Origin: Scatophagus argus | Taxonomy: Eukaryota > Chordata > Actinopteri > Scatophagidae | Direction of reading: 5' to 3' | Assembly: GCF_020382885.2 (NCBI RefSeq) | Contig: NC_058494.1 | Coordinates: 10,434,001 to 10,498,000 of the forward strand | DNA: 64,000 nucleotides | Part shown: positions 42,113-56,984 of the stretch, piece after piece | Layout of the letters: every line of letters begins with the position of its first letter | Numbering within the stretch: the first letter of the stretch is position 1 | Made by a program: the position numbers and the translations under genes | The notes under the pieces: generated by a model | Told to the model about the DNA's origin: nothing | Seen by the model: the letters and a program-made list of their open reading frames with translations, nothing else | Databases searched by the model: none

Positions 42113-45100
42113 TTATCTGCTGGCCAGCTCCTTCTTTAGACAGGATCTGAAAGAGGTGACGCGCTCCACAGATTTATATCCCTGAGAGGTCAGTGGACAG
42201 ACATTATGACAGAGAAAAAGAGTAAAGATGAGAAAAACTCCAGGAGATGCAGGAGGCAGGGAAAGAAGCAGAGAAGACAAACGAGAAACATGTGGTGGTG
42301 GTGGGTGTTGTAACACAGGAGAGGTTGGGGTGACAGCAGTATGGATGAGTGTGGCAGAAAGAGAGGAGATTGAGGACGCAGGAAAAGCAAGGAAGGGGGG
42401 AGAGAAAGAAAGTACACTGTTAATAAGCCGAAACTGTGAGGCCAAGACAGCATCCAAAAAGCAACTTCCAGGTTCACTGATGTGCGATGTTAGTGATTTG
42501 TGGCATATCAGGCAATTTTTAAGCTTGTAACAAAGAGCCGAGGCTCTGGACTGTAATACTATATCACTGAACACCACTGGAGGGCAGTATCCCTCCTTGG
42601 AAACAACATTGAAGTTTCACACTGTTGCTTACCCTAGCTCCTCTGTGCAGCCGGTCCTTCATTATTCCAATGAACTCCTTGTATGACAGCTGGTCGTCGT
42701 GATCGACATCAAAGATCTTGAAGATAGTGTGTACAAGGTGACGTGTCAGGTTCAGCCCAGTGGCCACATACACCGCTCTTGCAAACTCATCTGATAGAAA
42801 GTTAAAAACAATTCTGATCACATGGTTTACTTGTTGCACACCAAGTTAGAAGGATAAACACATCATCCCCAGTGGCCCCAGCTGCTCTTTTACTCCTTTT
42901 ACCTTGTCCAATGGAGCGAGAAGCAAAATTGTACATCTGCATGGCGATGGCAAAGTCCTCAAGGTTGTTGAGAAACTGGAAGAAGGATCTGAACTCATCA
43001 AAGGTGATTCCCTGAAATACCAGAACAAAAGCACATGTGAAACCATAAAACTTTAACGAGCTCAGAGAAAGGAAAAAGTATTGAAAATGTCGTTCTCTGG
43101 AAAAAAAGAAGCTTGAAAATGAGAGTGATGAATGTTTCAGCACAGACTGCCATCCAATGGGACCTTGACAGATGTGCAAATAACATTCCAAAAGGTGAAT
43201 CCACACTGTTGTCAGAAATATTAAATTAAAAATTAAAAAAGCCAACTGACCACAACTCATACTATCAATTAATAACAAAGAAATATCCCATTAATGACAT
43301 AACAGGTCATTAATGACAGGATTGTGCGTTCATGATATGTAACTTTTCAACAGCAGCCTTTTTGCAGTGTTTCATAAATCTAAAGGAGCTGCACACAGTA
43401 ATAATGCTGAAGCCATTCAACAAGTAGCTGTGAAAGCCACATGCTCTTTGCTGCGAATCAAGATCAAATCTGTTACAACTAGATTCATAATAAACATTAA
43501 ACATAGAAATAAACTGAAACAAATTTACATGAAAAGATGCAGATCACAATACACAGACAAATACAAAAAGAACCAGGCAGCCATGTATCCCTAGACATCC
43601 CTTATATAGAGAAACAAAGACTAAATAGCAGGATAGACTGAAAGATTGTAACTGCAGGTTGTGTTTTGTACAAGGCAAAGACCAACCTCCTGCTTCTTCC
43701 ACAGCATGGAAAGGAAAGAAGGGAGGGACAGTAATAGAGTTGGGTTGCTTAAGACCTATATGCCAGTGTGTACATAGCTAGCTTGCTAGATGGATGGATA
43801 GATAGACAGACATTCACATTCACATGTAGCTGGAGGAGCAGTCAAGTATGCGTGTGTTTGTGTGTGTGTGTGACCAAGTGAAGCAGTGGACCGCTGAAGT
43901 GTGGAGGACCACAACAGCCTCAGGTAGAGATCGTAGTGGGAAACTACGGATGCTCTTGATTGCTAGAGGGCGGGAACACTCATAAAGCAGTAAGAAGAAA
44001 GTAAATAAGATATATTAGGAAGGATCAGAAAAGTATCCAGTGTAACATAAAGATAAATAAATGATCCAAAATCCTGCTCACAACTGCGCATTCTGTCATT
44101 CCACAGTTTACTAACACAATTTGGCTATTCTGCAGCTCTTCCCCACCTATTTGTAATTCCAATACCTGAAAAAAATGACATTATATTGTATATCCACTCA
44201 CAAATAGTCAAAGTGAACTCAAATTAACTGCGACGTCATAAAGAATTTGTGAATTTTCCATTTTTTGCACAGCTGTTGATTTGTTTTTCCTTTCCTCTAC
44301 AGATCTGCGTGCATGTATGCACAGTACCTTTTCGTCAGGTATACAACGACGGACATTCTCCAGATAAGCGCTGATGTTCTCCACATTGGTGAAGCGCAGC
44401 AGGATTTTGGCAAAGTCTTCTTCACTGATAGTGGTCATCCCTTTAGAGTAGGTCAAAAACTCAATTTCCAGCACCTCAGTTTGAAGGTTATCCATAAACC
44501 TGAAAACATCGAGGAAGAGGAGAGAAGAAGAAGAAGAAATAGATTTTACTCCAAGAATTAAAAAAAGCATTGTCGATGTGGTTAAATTTGTCTATAGTAT
44601 AGTAAAGTCTAATTTTAATACCTGTAGAAGTCATCAAATGTAAGCTCTGCCTTCCCTTTCTTCCCAAAGAAGTGGACCAATAGGGTAGTGTCAATAGTGA
44701 TACTCTCATCTGCTCGCTAGGAATCATCAGAGAGGAATAAAAGGGGGGATCAATGAGTGACTAATCAAGAAACATGAATCATTGTGGGTTGAGGAGAAGC
44801 ACTGGATGGGATGAGTCCATCATCAATCCAACATGGCTAGCAGGAAGCAGGTGTCTGCTGCACGTGTGCAGAACGTGCGCCTGATGAGCAACAACAAACT
44901 GTCAGTCAAACGAATCAGCTCAGATGTACAATCAGCGGCCATCGTGACATCAGACATACCAGTCTAGGCAGCAACAATGTTAAAGTTATGCCACTTAAAT
45001 GGGAAAACTCATTTGGATAAATAATAAGCCTGTCCAGTTCAAGGTCACCATGATGACACAATCAAACACGGCAGAAATACAGTCAAAGCTTAAAAAAAGA

Positions 45101-48100
45101 AAAGTAAAATGAAGTAATGTGGTAAAACGGACAGAGAGGTTTATGTCCATTTTAATTCTAACAATTAAAGTATAGTGATAAAATGAGAGAAACACTGCAA
45201 TTTTTTCCAGGCTGCCTAGACTGTTGAGAAGTGTTGCTGCAGCAGCATGAAACACAAACCAATACAGGTCTGGTGAAGACACAAGAAGGGTTCAAAGGGT
45301 TCAGGTAGCATCACACATGAAGACACACAGACACAATGAAACACAGTCATGCAAATATTAATTGAGCCAGAGTTGAGGTAGAGGTCTGCAAGAATGTAGG
45401 AGGAAGGAAGACATGCGTTGACCAGAAGAGTCAACAACAAGAGAGAGGAGCAGAGACAGAGAGAATAGGGAAAGAAGACAAACGGAAGAACAACTAAGGA
45501 CAAGACAAACACACAACACTAAGCTGCCAAACACACACAGACACATTAAAGCCTCCGCAACCCATGCATTTCTCTGCAAATATCACATTGATACTCCCGC
45601 ACACAACTTCAAATCACAAACAGCAGCACAGAAACATGACCCACATAAGCACAAATGCAGAGAATTGCAGAGCCGATACCACCTTTTTCCGTCAAAGAAC
45701 CAGAATCATGGTGTCATATCTGTACAATTTAAGCTGTTTATTTTATTTTTCTTTGTGTTCCCTATCTATATCTTTAATCTGTTTAAATATTCTTCAATCT
45801 TAGCTCCACTGTCCTTCATACACGGTGCCTTTAACTGATTGATCCAGGTCCTTTGAAACCCATTTGAAGCCCTCAACAGACTTTGGGATGTTTGTTGTGT
45901 TTGCACATGCTATAATCTGTTAGTTAACATTTTCTTAATCACTTACAAAAACACATATACACGTATGTTTTATGAACCTTTTATGATGTGTGTGTGATTC
46001 AGTTTTTGCCTACATTTATGCTCCCAGAAAAAGGTGACTGTGCTTTCGGGCAGTTCCAGTAAAGAGAGGATTCTGTCTCTCTCCCTGCCATGCCCCACCC
46101 AGCCAAACCCCCTGTCTAATCCACGGCCATGCTGAAGTATGTGCAGACATCAGATTGGGTGAATCTCATGTCCCTCTAAGGAAGAAGAGCATGTATGCCA
46201 TTTCCATCATCATCATCATCATCACCACGATGCCATTCGTGGTTCTACCTCAAGAGTAAAATCCTAAAATCCGATGTGGGACAAGAAGAAAATGTCAAAC
46301 AAGATGACACAGGTTTAAAAAGTTGGCGACTCTGTGGATTCACATGTTTAACAATGTTGGAATTGTGTTGTGACATACTGTAAGATGTGTATTCATTCTC
46401 TCATAAAGGAACAAATGACTGAGGTGCAGGGATAAGCTGTAAAATGATACACAATCTACTCAGGATCCTGCATCAAAGGTCAAATATTTCTATGCACAGT
46501 TAGCACTTCATGTTAACAGTGGTATTTATCTCCAGTCCGTTTCATGTGAACACTTGGAGAGGCATGAAGAGGTATAACTGTCTGGTATTTTACAAGAAAG
46601 AAGCACACAAAAGCTACTTTGAGGTAGAAAAATGTTTTGTTCTTTCCCAAGTGTCTGAATATTTTCTCAGGATGGAATCCCACCATAGCAATTAGTCAAA
46701 TCAGTCAAAATTATTGGTCTCACTTTTGGGTACTCAAGGCTACCAGAGCACACTAATAACATTCTCTACAGTGAGATGTTCTAGATTACCAATTCCAAAC
46801 AAAATGCCTTGTAGTAGATCCCACTGAACTGGATGCCAACTGCTAACTCACAGGACAAAAATGTCTTCTGGGAAATAAACATTAAAAGAAAATGCTGTTT
46901 GCAGCACAACATTAGTGTGACTCCTAACATTCGGTCTGTTTCTGATTCACGCAGTCCAGTCTTTGATTAAGGACTTCATATAAACACAGACGAACCGAAA
47001 CAGTTAGAGATGTATTATTCCAGTGTCTTGTTTTCTCTGTCTCACTTATTTGAAAGTCTTTTCATTAAACCTCTGATTGCGGACGATCAGGACAGAAATA
47101 CTTTTGCTCTTTTATCTTACAACTGACACATTACTGATGTCTTTATGACACATGAGCTGTTCATACATAGACAGCATCCAGGTGGTGTGTCTGTGCCTCT
47201 CTGCAGCATATCGCTCCTATTCTTTTCATAAAGCTCTTTTGCTCCTCTAGTGATAGACACACTAAGACAAGCAATTTTACTGATCATTTGTTGCAGGGGC
47301 TTATCAGTTGTCCTGACTATTTTTAAATGACTTGTGTAAAATTAAGTGTAAATCCAGTTGGTCAGGTTGTTAAAGTAGGGATAGGTCTTTGTGGTAATCG
47401 AACATACAGAGTCAAGGGCAGTAAATGGAGGATACTTTGGCAGTGGTGACTAAACCAAGCAATCTAGTAAGAGGGGTTGCTGATGCTGTGCACCATGGGA
47501 AAGTTGTGAAAACAAATGTGGAACCTGCAGACCAACAGTTCTATTCTCCCATTATTCTTACTAAAACAAATTTCAAAAATTGTCATTGATTTTGATTTTT
47601 TTTTGTTGACTGTACAATGAACATGTTCATTTATATATTCTTGTTGTGTATGCCTACCAATACAATATACTGTATAATAATAATTAATAATAATTATTGT
47701 TTACACTAATGAGCATCTAATAACTGTTTGACACTGAGCAGTGAGTTCTGTCAAACACGAGAGATGTTTCTTCCTCACTGGAGTTAATGATTGTTTTGAT
47801 AATAGTAGATGACTATTACTTATCTTTATATCAGATGTCTGAATTTTACTCCAAAGTCTTCGACAGTTCATGTATGTGCTGTATGTATTATCCAGATAAC
47901 TGTCAAATATTGAAACAAATATTAACATCAGTCCTTTCAGAACCCATATCAGTCTAACTTTGGACAGATGTAACGCCAGGCTCATCATAACAAGCTCATC
48001 ATTCCTGGAAGTGTGGCAGCAGCGATGTGAGCTCATCATCCCCACGAAGATGTCATGCTTACCACGCCTACAAGGCACGAGCCAACACCTGGTGCATGCA

Positions 48101-51100
48101 TGTGTCTATTTGTCCATCTGTGTGTGTGTGTGTGTGTGTGTCTTTGATTCAACAGACTTTGATCATGAAGCTGAAGATAAAAACAGTAATTACTGATGTA
48201 AACACTAAACGGTCTTCCTCATCACCCCTTTCAGTGACTAATACCTTGGAGCAAGAGCTCATTGTAGGTCTTTAGTCAAGTCAGTCACACTGTCAGGCAG
48301 TCACACCTCCCAGAGTAAAAACAACTAACCCCCTTTCCCTTCCCACGACCTGCTTGTCTTTCTCCCTCCTAACTTTATCTCTCACCTTCTCTCTCTTTCT
48401 TTTTCTTTCCCTCTCCTGTCAATTCTTTGCCTTTTATCCCATCCCTACTCCGAGTACTCCAATTTCCTTTCTCATCATATTGCCCGTCAGTAGCCCCTTC
48501 ACCCATCAAACATAGAGGTGATTCGCTCTTTCTTTCCCTCCCTCCTTCTCAACCTGTCAGTCAGTCCCTCCTTCTCCAGACAAAAGCAAGGAGGTATAAT
48601 GGTGACTAATCTGTTGAGTAAACACATCTTTCTCTAAGTACAACCTGCTTCTTTCTTTTCCCCTAAATGTGTTTCCCGAACTTCTTATCTCCACACCCAC
48701 TTTGTTCCTCAACATTTGTTCTCTCTCCTGACCTGTGTCATCTTTTTGCTTCACCTGTTTGTTGTCCCTTTGATTTTATCTCTTCCCTTTTCTATTCTTC
48801 AGCCTCAGGTTTTCCATTGATCTGATCTGATTACAGATTTGTCACAATTCAAACCCCTTCATTTCACTATTATTTATCCTTTTTTTTCTTTCCAGTGTGT
48901 TCCCATATCTCACGTTTTTGTTCACTTTACTTAGTTTTCTAAATGTTTGAATCCGTCACACTTTCAATGTCTCTGCTTTTCTTCCTCTTATTTTTCTCAC
49001 CACTTCCTCCCCCTCTGTCTGATTTGTCTGTTCTGTCCGTCTGACATACCGTCAGATGAAAGGCTGCTCGGTGTAAACACAAGGTCAGTCCCATTATGCT
49101 TCACTGTAATTACCTCCACCGTGGCTTCCGCTGCCACCACAGCACAAAGCCTGTCATTAGTCAGCTAGCTTGTTAGCAGAGTTAGCTGTTATCAATCATT
49201 ATAAGCAGTTTAACCTCATGTTAAGCATGTGGGACAGACAACTTGAAAAACTGATAAAATTACTTGATTAATTTAAGATGTCTAATCTTGAAAGCAGAAA
49301 CATTTGATGATTGTTTGTAGTTATCAAAAAGCTGCTAACCACAGGTAGTTTGAGTTTGAACTGCTTAAGTAAGTGGTACGTTTTACATTGTTTTTCTAAA
49401 TCCATACCCTTTTTTAAGTATAGAATTACAGAATACAGTATGCAAAAATACTCATAATTCTGAGTGGTGGTGTTATAATGATCAGGATTTTTGTATGTGC
49501 TCTGCATTAAGCCTTGTTATCATTATACCTCTGTCATTAAACATGTTGTGGTGTACACCAACAATGATTTTCACTAAAGTTACAACACTAACCACAACAC
49601 AGCACAGATAACAAGGCACAGAAACACATAGAAAAGCATAATGAGGAGACCAAATGACAGAAGACAGGTGAGAAACAGAACAGGTTATTAGAATGCTGAC
49701 ATTACAATAACTATTATCTAACTAGCATTATTACAGTCATGCCTGTACAACATATAAAATTCCTCAGAAACAGTAATCCTGAGAACAAATATGAAAAAAA
49801 AAATCCTTGTCATATTTGTTCATCAAGAATAAGAGAGTGATGCAATGAAATGGGAAAGATACTTCAAACATTTGGAGGAGCCTCGAGTTATCCCAAGAAA
49901 GAAATGTTTTCCTGTAACTTTCTCTCAGTTTTAGAAGAGATCAATTTGATTGACATATTGTACTCAGAACAAAGAAATCTTTTAGAGCTCATCCAAAGAG
50001 AAATGATTTCACGTGGGAAAGGGAAATGGAGGATTGGGCTGACAGTAGTGGCTGTACCCTACTTAGGTTTATACAACATTGAAAAAGCTAATCTATACAG
50101 AAGATATATACTGATATATACTATCTGATATATATTGATATATACTGAGTAATCTAAATTAAATATCATATTATCACATTAAATTAAATATTATATTATG
50201 CTCAGGAAAGAATGGCATAAACAAAGATGACAAGTCAATCTGCTGTCTGTAGCTTATCAGTATCAAGCAAAACCAGAATAAAAGAGTTAAGATGATCATA
50301 CCTTTCTTACAATAAGCCCAAACTGACAAATATTTTTGGTTCTTTCTTCTCTTTCTCTTTCCGCTATGAAAAATATTTCATAAACAATTTATATATAGAT
50401 ATTATATAAATATATAATGTCCAAGATATTTTTCTTGGTCCATAGGAATGTTGAGCAGCTAAGTGTGATTTCTGCAGAACTTAATAATTAAGGCCTTTAT
50501 GCTTGCATGTCAAGTAAAGCTTTTATTTTGAAGGTAAACATTTCTAGTCTTATTCTGGCCACGCTTGATGCAGCTGCACTATTCTCAATGTATGGGGCAA
50601 GTTGAAGGATCAACACTAACTACAGGGAACTGAGGAGGAAGAATGAAGGATGAAGAGTACAGAGATGTAGGGACAGAGGACAGTTGGGTCTGTGTACCTC
50701 CGCCAGGTCAGAAAAGAGGACTTGACTGGCGCTTCGCCTCAGAACGTCCCAGTAACTCCGTGCCACAAACTCCTGACTGTCTTTTTTTAGCACCTGTAGG
50801 AGCGGTCAAGCAGGGCCAGGGTCAGTTCACCTCCAACAAAACCATCTCCAGGGATAAACTTCAGCTTCAAACATTTGCTCTGTCAATTCTCAGTATATCT
50901 TAACAGATTCAAGTTGATTTTCTTGTTTCAGGGTACATTATAAGTACAGTAATGCAGATTAATGAACAGTGTCACATACTGCATTCAGAAATAACAAATA
51001 CTTGATCGAGATAATTCCAATCTGGCATCTAGTGCTCACTGAACTAACCTGTATGGGAAACCTCATCCATTCTGTTTTGCTAAACTGGACTGAGGAAAAA

Positions 51101-51884
51101 AGTACACTATAGGCACTATAAGTTCTTAAATAACCCTACATTTATGAATCTCTGTCCATTAGAAAAATGGCTAATACAATTGGAGAGAAAGACATAAAAT
51201 TAACAAGTTAAGAATTTATGGTATGTAATTAATACATTTTACTGACGTAATATCCATTTATTATGTTTGATCCAACTATAAATTCACTCCATCCACTGTA
51301 AAAAGCACCAAGAATAAAAATCCATTAATGTCAAACAAAACAGGAATAAAGGAAGGAAGGGTCCTATTTAAGGAAAAGTTTTCACTACAAATAGTTACAA
51401 TACATCACACACCAAACAAAAGACACTGACTAGAGAAAAATCCAATATCTAATGTTTTCAAGTGGTTTTTCTAAACATAACAATAACGATTAATTATAAG
51501 GAGTTTGCTGTAAAACCTTTATATTTAAATCAATATAGCTACAATGTGTTACTTTCCCTTGGTGCACTTAACAACAAAACCAAGCAAAACCTGAATAAAA
51601 ACATCATATCTAATTGATCTCAACATCAAAGTAAACACGATGCTTTCCTTCATCACTGTAATGATGGTGAACCAGCTGAGCATATTCCTGTCACAATGAA
51701 ACAAGAATTGGCTTTCTTGTATTCTGCCTTTATATGATACAGCCATGCTGCTGAGCTTCTGACCACCCACTTTGTCTTTCTCTCCCCGAGGAACCCAGCA
51801 GCAGACATTTTAACATGACCCTGCACCGCTCTTAACTTCACAGTGACAATGCACCTATCCATCACAAGGCTGACAGGACAAGGA

Positions 51885-51920
<36 letters not shown>

Positions 51921-54900
51921 GAGAGGAGACCGAAAGCAAAAAAGCTCATTGTGTGAATAGAAACTATAGTGACTGGTAGTCTCCAGTTACTCCTGCAGCA
52001 TATTCAGTATTCATTCAGATTCATATTCATGGACATATTTCTATAGTTGTTGTCAGTGTATCTCAAGAGGAAATTTGGGGCCAATAGGGATCTCTCAGCA
52101 TGTAACCTGTTCACTTTCTTTATCATATTAATGTAAATGTTTCCTTCTGTGGTGTTTCCTGCACCCCATCTTTGCAATAACAAAACTCAGAAACATTCTC
52201 AGCAAGAATACACTCACTGCCAAACAAACAGTCTCAAATGGACAGTGTCTGATTGTGTTTAGAGCTTTAGAGTGCCTCCAGTCATTCTAAATCACATCTT
52301 CTCTTTTATAAGAGTTCATCTCTCCTGACCCCTTAAATCTATTACTCCTTTTCTGCCATCCCTCTCTCCATTCATCCCACCCTATGCTATCATTCCTCAA
52401 TCAATCACTCAGCTGACCTGACAGATGGACACCCTGTCTTTCTCTAACACTCTCATTCTGTCTGTCCATCCATCCTTCAGAGGAGTCAACTGTGTACATT
52501 TTGAGGACAACAGAGGATCAGGTGGACTGGGTCAGGGTTAAGGCTTGTATAAAGACCAGGTCAGGGCACAAAAGTGTGTGACAGGAGCATTAAACAGGGT
52601 GCTCTAAGTTGTCCAGTATAATTGACTTTAACACCTTAAAAAATGAAAAAGTACCAGAGTTACCAGAGTGAGGGAAAACAGTCCAAACAAAATACAAAAA
52701 AGTGGCGAATTTTAACTTGAGCATCCAGATACTCAACAGGCTGGGAACTGGATCATGAGATTCATTATTTGGTAAACCTAGGTGGAATGAAACTCATCTA
52801 TTATTACTTGTTACATGTCTAATAAGCCCTGTTCTCATATCTCCCTCCATCCATTGCTCTGTGTAATTTAATATGTCCACCGTGACTGCTTAACCTTTTA
52901 TCATCACCATGTTTAAGTCCTCACTGCAGTTTTGTTATTTTAAAAAATGTCAAATGAAAGCATGTAGCACGTAGCAACCCTGCTGACAGGAACACCCAGT
53001 TATCTGTTCCTCTGTTCATCCTTCCACCCATTAATTTAACCCATTTAATCTAAACAAGAGCAGAAAGGAGACTAAAGGGGTTATGGTTTTGGATACATAC
53101 GCTGTTCACGGGGGCAACCTGATATCCATAGAGCTGCATACTCTAACACACGGGGAGAGACATGAGGAAGAGAAAGAGGAGGACAGAGCATGCAGTCAGA
53201 GAGGAGGAGGAAAGAAGGTAAAAGACATGTTAGTACATGCAAGGAAAGAAGCTGTGGACAGACTCTGCAGAAGGATGTGTCATTTTCAACACATCTATGA
53301 TTACATTTTAAAACAACACACACTTTGCATTACAAGGCTGTGCACAGCACTTCCCAGAGATGAGTAGTGAAACTACGTGTATGTGTGTGAGGGAACAGTT
53401 TTCTCCTTCAGATTTATCTTAATTTTATTTCAGATTCACTGTAAAGGTTATTGTTCGCAGTTCCTGTGAGCTGAAAGCTTTGGGACAGATCTACTAGACA
53501 AAGTCTGGAGTAACAAAACCATTAACTTTATCATGAGCGAAGTGTGTGGCACCATGTCCATGGTACTAAAAAATAAAATTTAGATGTTTATGGTTGTCAA
53601 CATACATTTTAATCAAAGTCTTTCTGTGGCTGAAGTGCAACATCTGCCAATATCTCTTCATGAACGGGTCGAGGGTCACGTTGTTACCTGACCTGTTAAG
53701 TGCAGACAAAAGCTTGCAAACATCTAAGCTAGTTGCCATTCTATAATGCCTACAAGCCAAACCAATACAGTATTTCCGAAGAAAATATACTATTTACAGT
53801 ATATTTGAGAGCTAAAAATTAAAATCAAACTGTTAATGAGGCTCCCTTAAATTTGTTTACATTTTTTTTTTTTGAAGAATTATAATATCTAAGATGTCTA
53901 ATAAGAGAGACAGTTTACAAATGAACAATGGCAGCACTGTTTGTAAATCAGTTTTACAAATCTGTGCCATTTCTGTACTGACATGTCTTATTACTCATTA
54001 CTTACTAGTTAACATACATTTCAGTATCAGTTCCTGTGAAGAGCTGATGTTCACCCAGCCTGACTTATCATTTGGCTCTAATTCAACATGTAAGCTTTAT
54101 AGATTAAGTCTAAACCTGAACTTTACAATAAGACATTAAGGCTGTAGATATAAACTAAAAATCCATAATTGAACCATTCAACATAATAAAGCAAGAAGAC
54201 CTGTGTTGCTCCAAAACTTACATCACAGAAGTGTTGAAAACGACAAAATCTTTTTTGAGAGTGAATCCATTTAACAAGTATACAGTAGGGAATAATGGTC
54301 ACAGTAAAAAGAGACATACCACATTGTCAATAACAGTTTCTATAAGGCAGCATGCACTCAAACATGGTTATATGAAGGGTTTAGCTGATTTTAGTGTCTA
54401 CTTGAATACAGATGACAATTAACTTGGATGATGATGTGTCATTTTAAATACATCCACAGTTTGACACAGAAATCATTTTGCCCCTTCAGTAACCATAAAG
54501 TGGAAACAGGAGAGGCGCTGTGCCACATTACACTCATGGATGCAATAAAATGAAATAAAAATGTGAACACTATTGTTATATTAACCACCATGAAACCAAG
54601 ACATTTTAGTTCTTTGTACTTCAAGTCTACTCAGCTGATGAAAGCAGCATTACTGAAGTCCATGTCCAGAAAAAACTTACTGTCTAATCCATGTCTGTTT
54701 CACTGTTGGCTGTACTAAGGGTAATTAGCAAAACACATGAATTTTACATTCATACAAATGTCCCTCTCCTCACACGCAAGCACACCCTGCACCCTCTGTT
54801 ACCAACTTTCTTACCAACTGTGCTGACTTCTCAGCATCTCCTTTCCTCCCTTTCTTCTCATTTTTCTTGCGGAAGATCTCCTGAAGCTGCAATGAGAGAC

Positions 54901-56944
54901 AGAGTGAGGATCTCATTGGCAATCCAAAACCAGACTCAAAGCTCCGACTGAAGCTTGATTGTTTGCCATTCACTTTTTCATGCCGGTTTGTGATGTGATT
55001 CTGGTCTTTGGACAACATGATTGTGAGCATGTTGGCTTTCTAGTTTGGCTTTTGAACTGGACTTAAGGTCACATATATTTAAGGGTAAATCAAGGCTAAA
55101 TCACATCTAGCAGAAAACTGCAGCTGCACCTTAGCAGTACTAGTACTGTCGCATTAATAGCTTTTTTTAGATTTCAACCGCAGTTTTTACATTTTATACA
55201 TCGTACAACTTTTCAGTCCTGATTATTCATTCGAACTGATGATTAATTTCTTCATTTTGGTTTATCTAAATCAAATATTTCCTTAATTTCACTACAAAAA
55301 GTCTAACAACAGAAAAAAAAAACCACCATGTGGGAACTGTGAAAGAAGAAGCAGTCATCATTACCATCCACTTCTGCTGATGTGCCATCTCAACCCCACC
55401 AGCATCCACAGGGATTTTGATCACTTCCTGCCTCCAGCAGTGTTTTTAGTTGAAAATGTGTTGGCCCCCACAGGGACACCATGACATATGTAGCCCTTAG
55501 ATGTTTTTAGTCTAAAGAAATGCTATTATATTTGAGCTACTCAGCCACTTAATAAGCTGTCTTTAATAAAAGTGAACTAAAAATCATCTTTGAACTGGTT
55601 TTAATGTAAAAAGAAAGCAGATTCAGTTTCAGGCAGAGGGAATCATCTTATCTCTGTCCATCCTTGTTTCTCCCTTATTTTTCCATTATCACCCTTTCCA
55701 CACTCATTGTCAATATCTGTAATATCTTAAACTTGCACTTTTGCGATGGGAGCTAAAGGTGATGTTAAAAATAACATATAAACTCAGTCACTGGTTGTAT
55801 TTTCTCTCCATATCAGAGACTCACCACCAAGAACTCCCTCTTGTCCACCATCTGGTTGCCGTCTGCATCAAACATATTGAAAGCAATCTTAAAGCCAGCA
55901 TGGGGCTCTGGAGAACAGAGAGGAAAGCACATAGGGTGAGTGTGTGTGTGTGTGTGCGTGTGTTAAAGGCAATTTTAAATCCTGAAATAGCATGGGATAA
56001 AGTGGCATATAGGCGAGACAGGAGGGAGACAGGGCACAGGTGGATAAATCTATAAGGACCATAAGCTACAGTTAATGTTTGAATCTTTCTTTTGACTCTA
56101 CTTGTCTCTTAGGGATCAGGTGTAGCTGCTAATCTACCAAATCAGGTAAAGCTAGAGTCACTTTCTGACTTTTTTTTAGAATTACCAGAACATATATATT
56201 TGGAACACATTAACCACAATAAATTAAGACATTTTTGAACAAAACGGGAATTGTTTCTACGTTATTCTTTGCTGGTCCTTCAACTCGGGAAAGAAAGTCC
56301 AACCGTGCACCTTAATTTATGCAGCTACAAGGAACACGTGAACAGAATTTTGTCAGAAATTAACTAATTAATTTTCCATATCCTCCAATATGAATTTCAA
56401 ATTAACATTGATTAAATTGATGAAATAGTAATAACACAAACTCTTCACTGATTAATGTGATAATTAATGATTAATTGCTGCCTTCCCACCTGATGGACAC
56501 ACACTGAGCTATACTATGACTTTTGCTGGGAGGAAAGTTAAAAAAAGAATATGAACACTGAAACATTGTGTTCATTGGGAAGAAGAGCAGGCATGTTTTT
56601 TTTTTGAAGAACAAGCCTCACATTCCTATCTACATTTAACTTTTGAAAGGTTACGAGTACAAGTGTTTTTTCTTTTCCCTGTCTTTCTTCCGACTTAATC
56701 CAAAGGAAAGGAGAAACTAGACTTGTGTCATAATTGCCTCTTGTTATGTTCTGGGTGGGCCTGAATATAGTTCATATCACGAACCTAAGCTGATTATAGA
56801 ATAAGATGAGATAAAGTGAAGCACAATGTGCAGAAAGACTGTACTGACTTACTCGTAAGGATGCAGAGCAGGAACAGGTACTCTGTGTACGAGATGATGC
56901 CTGGTAATGACAACAAGACAGAGTTAAAGAAAAGGTCACATTCA

Positions 56945-56984
<40 letters not shown>

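Noticed and set aside
42228-42530. 100-aa plus frame opposite the end of micu3
   Set aside because: Antisense to micu3 3' intron and exon sequence; composition is purine-rich noise.
47701-48078. 125-aa minus frame inside a micu3 intron
   Set aside because: No conserved motifs; micu3 exons before and after it join in phase without it.
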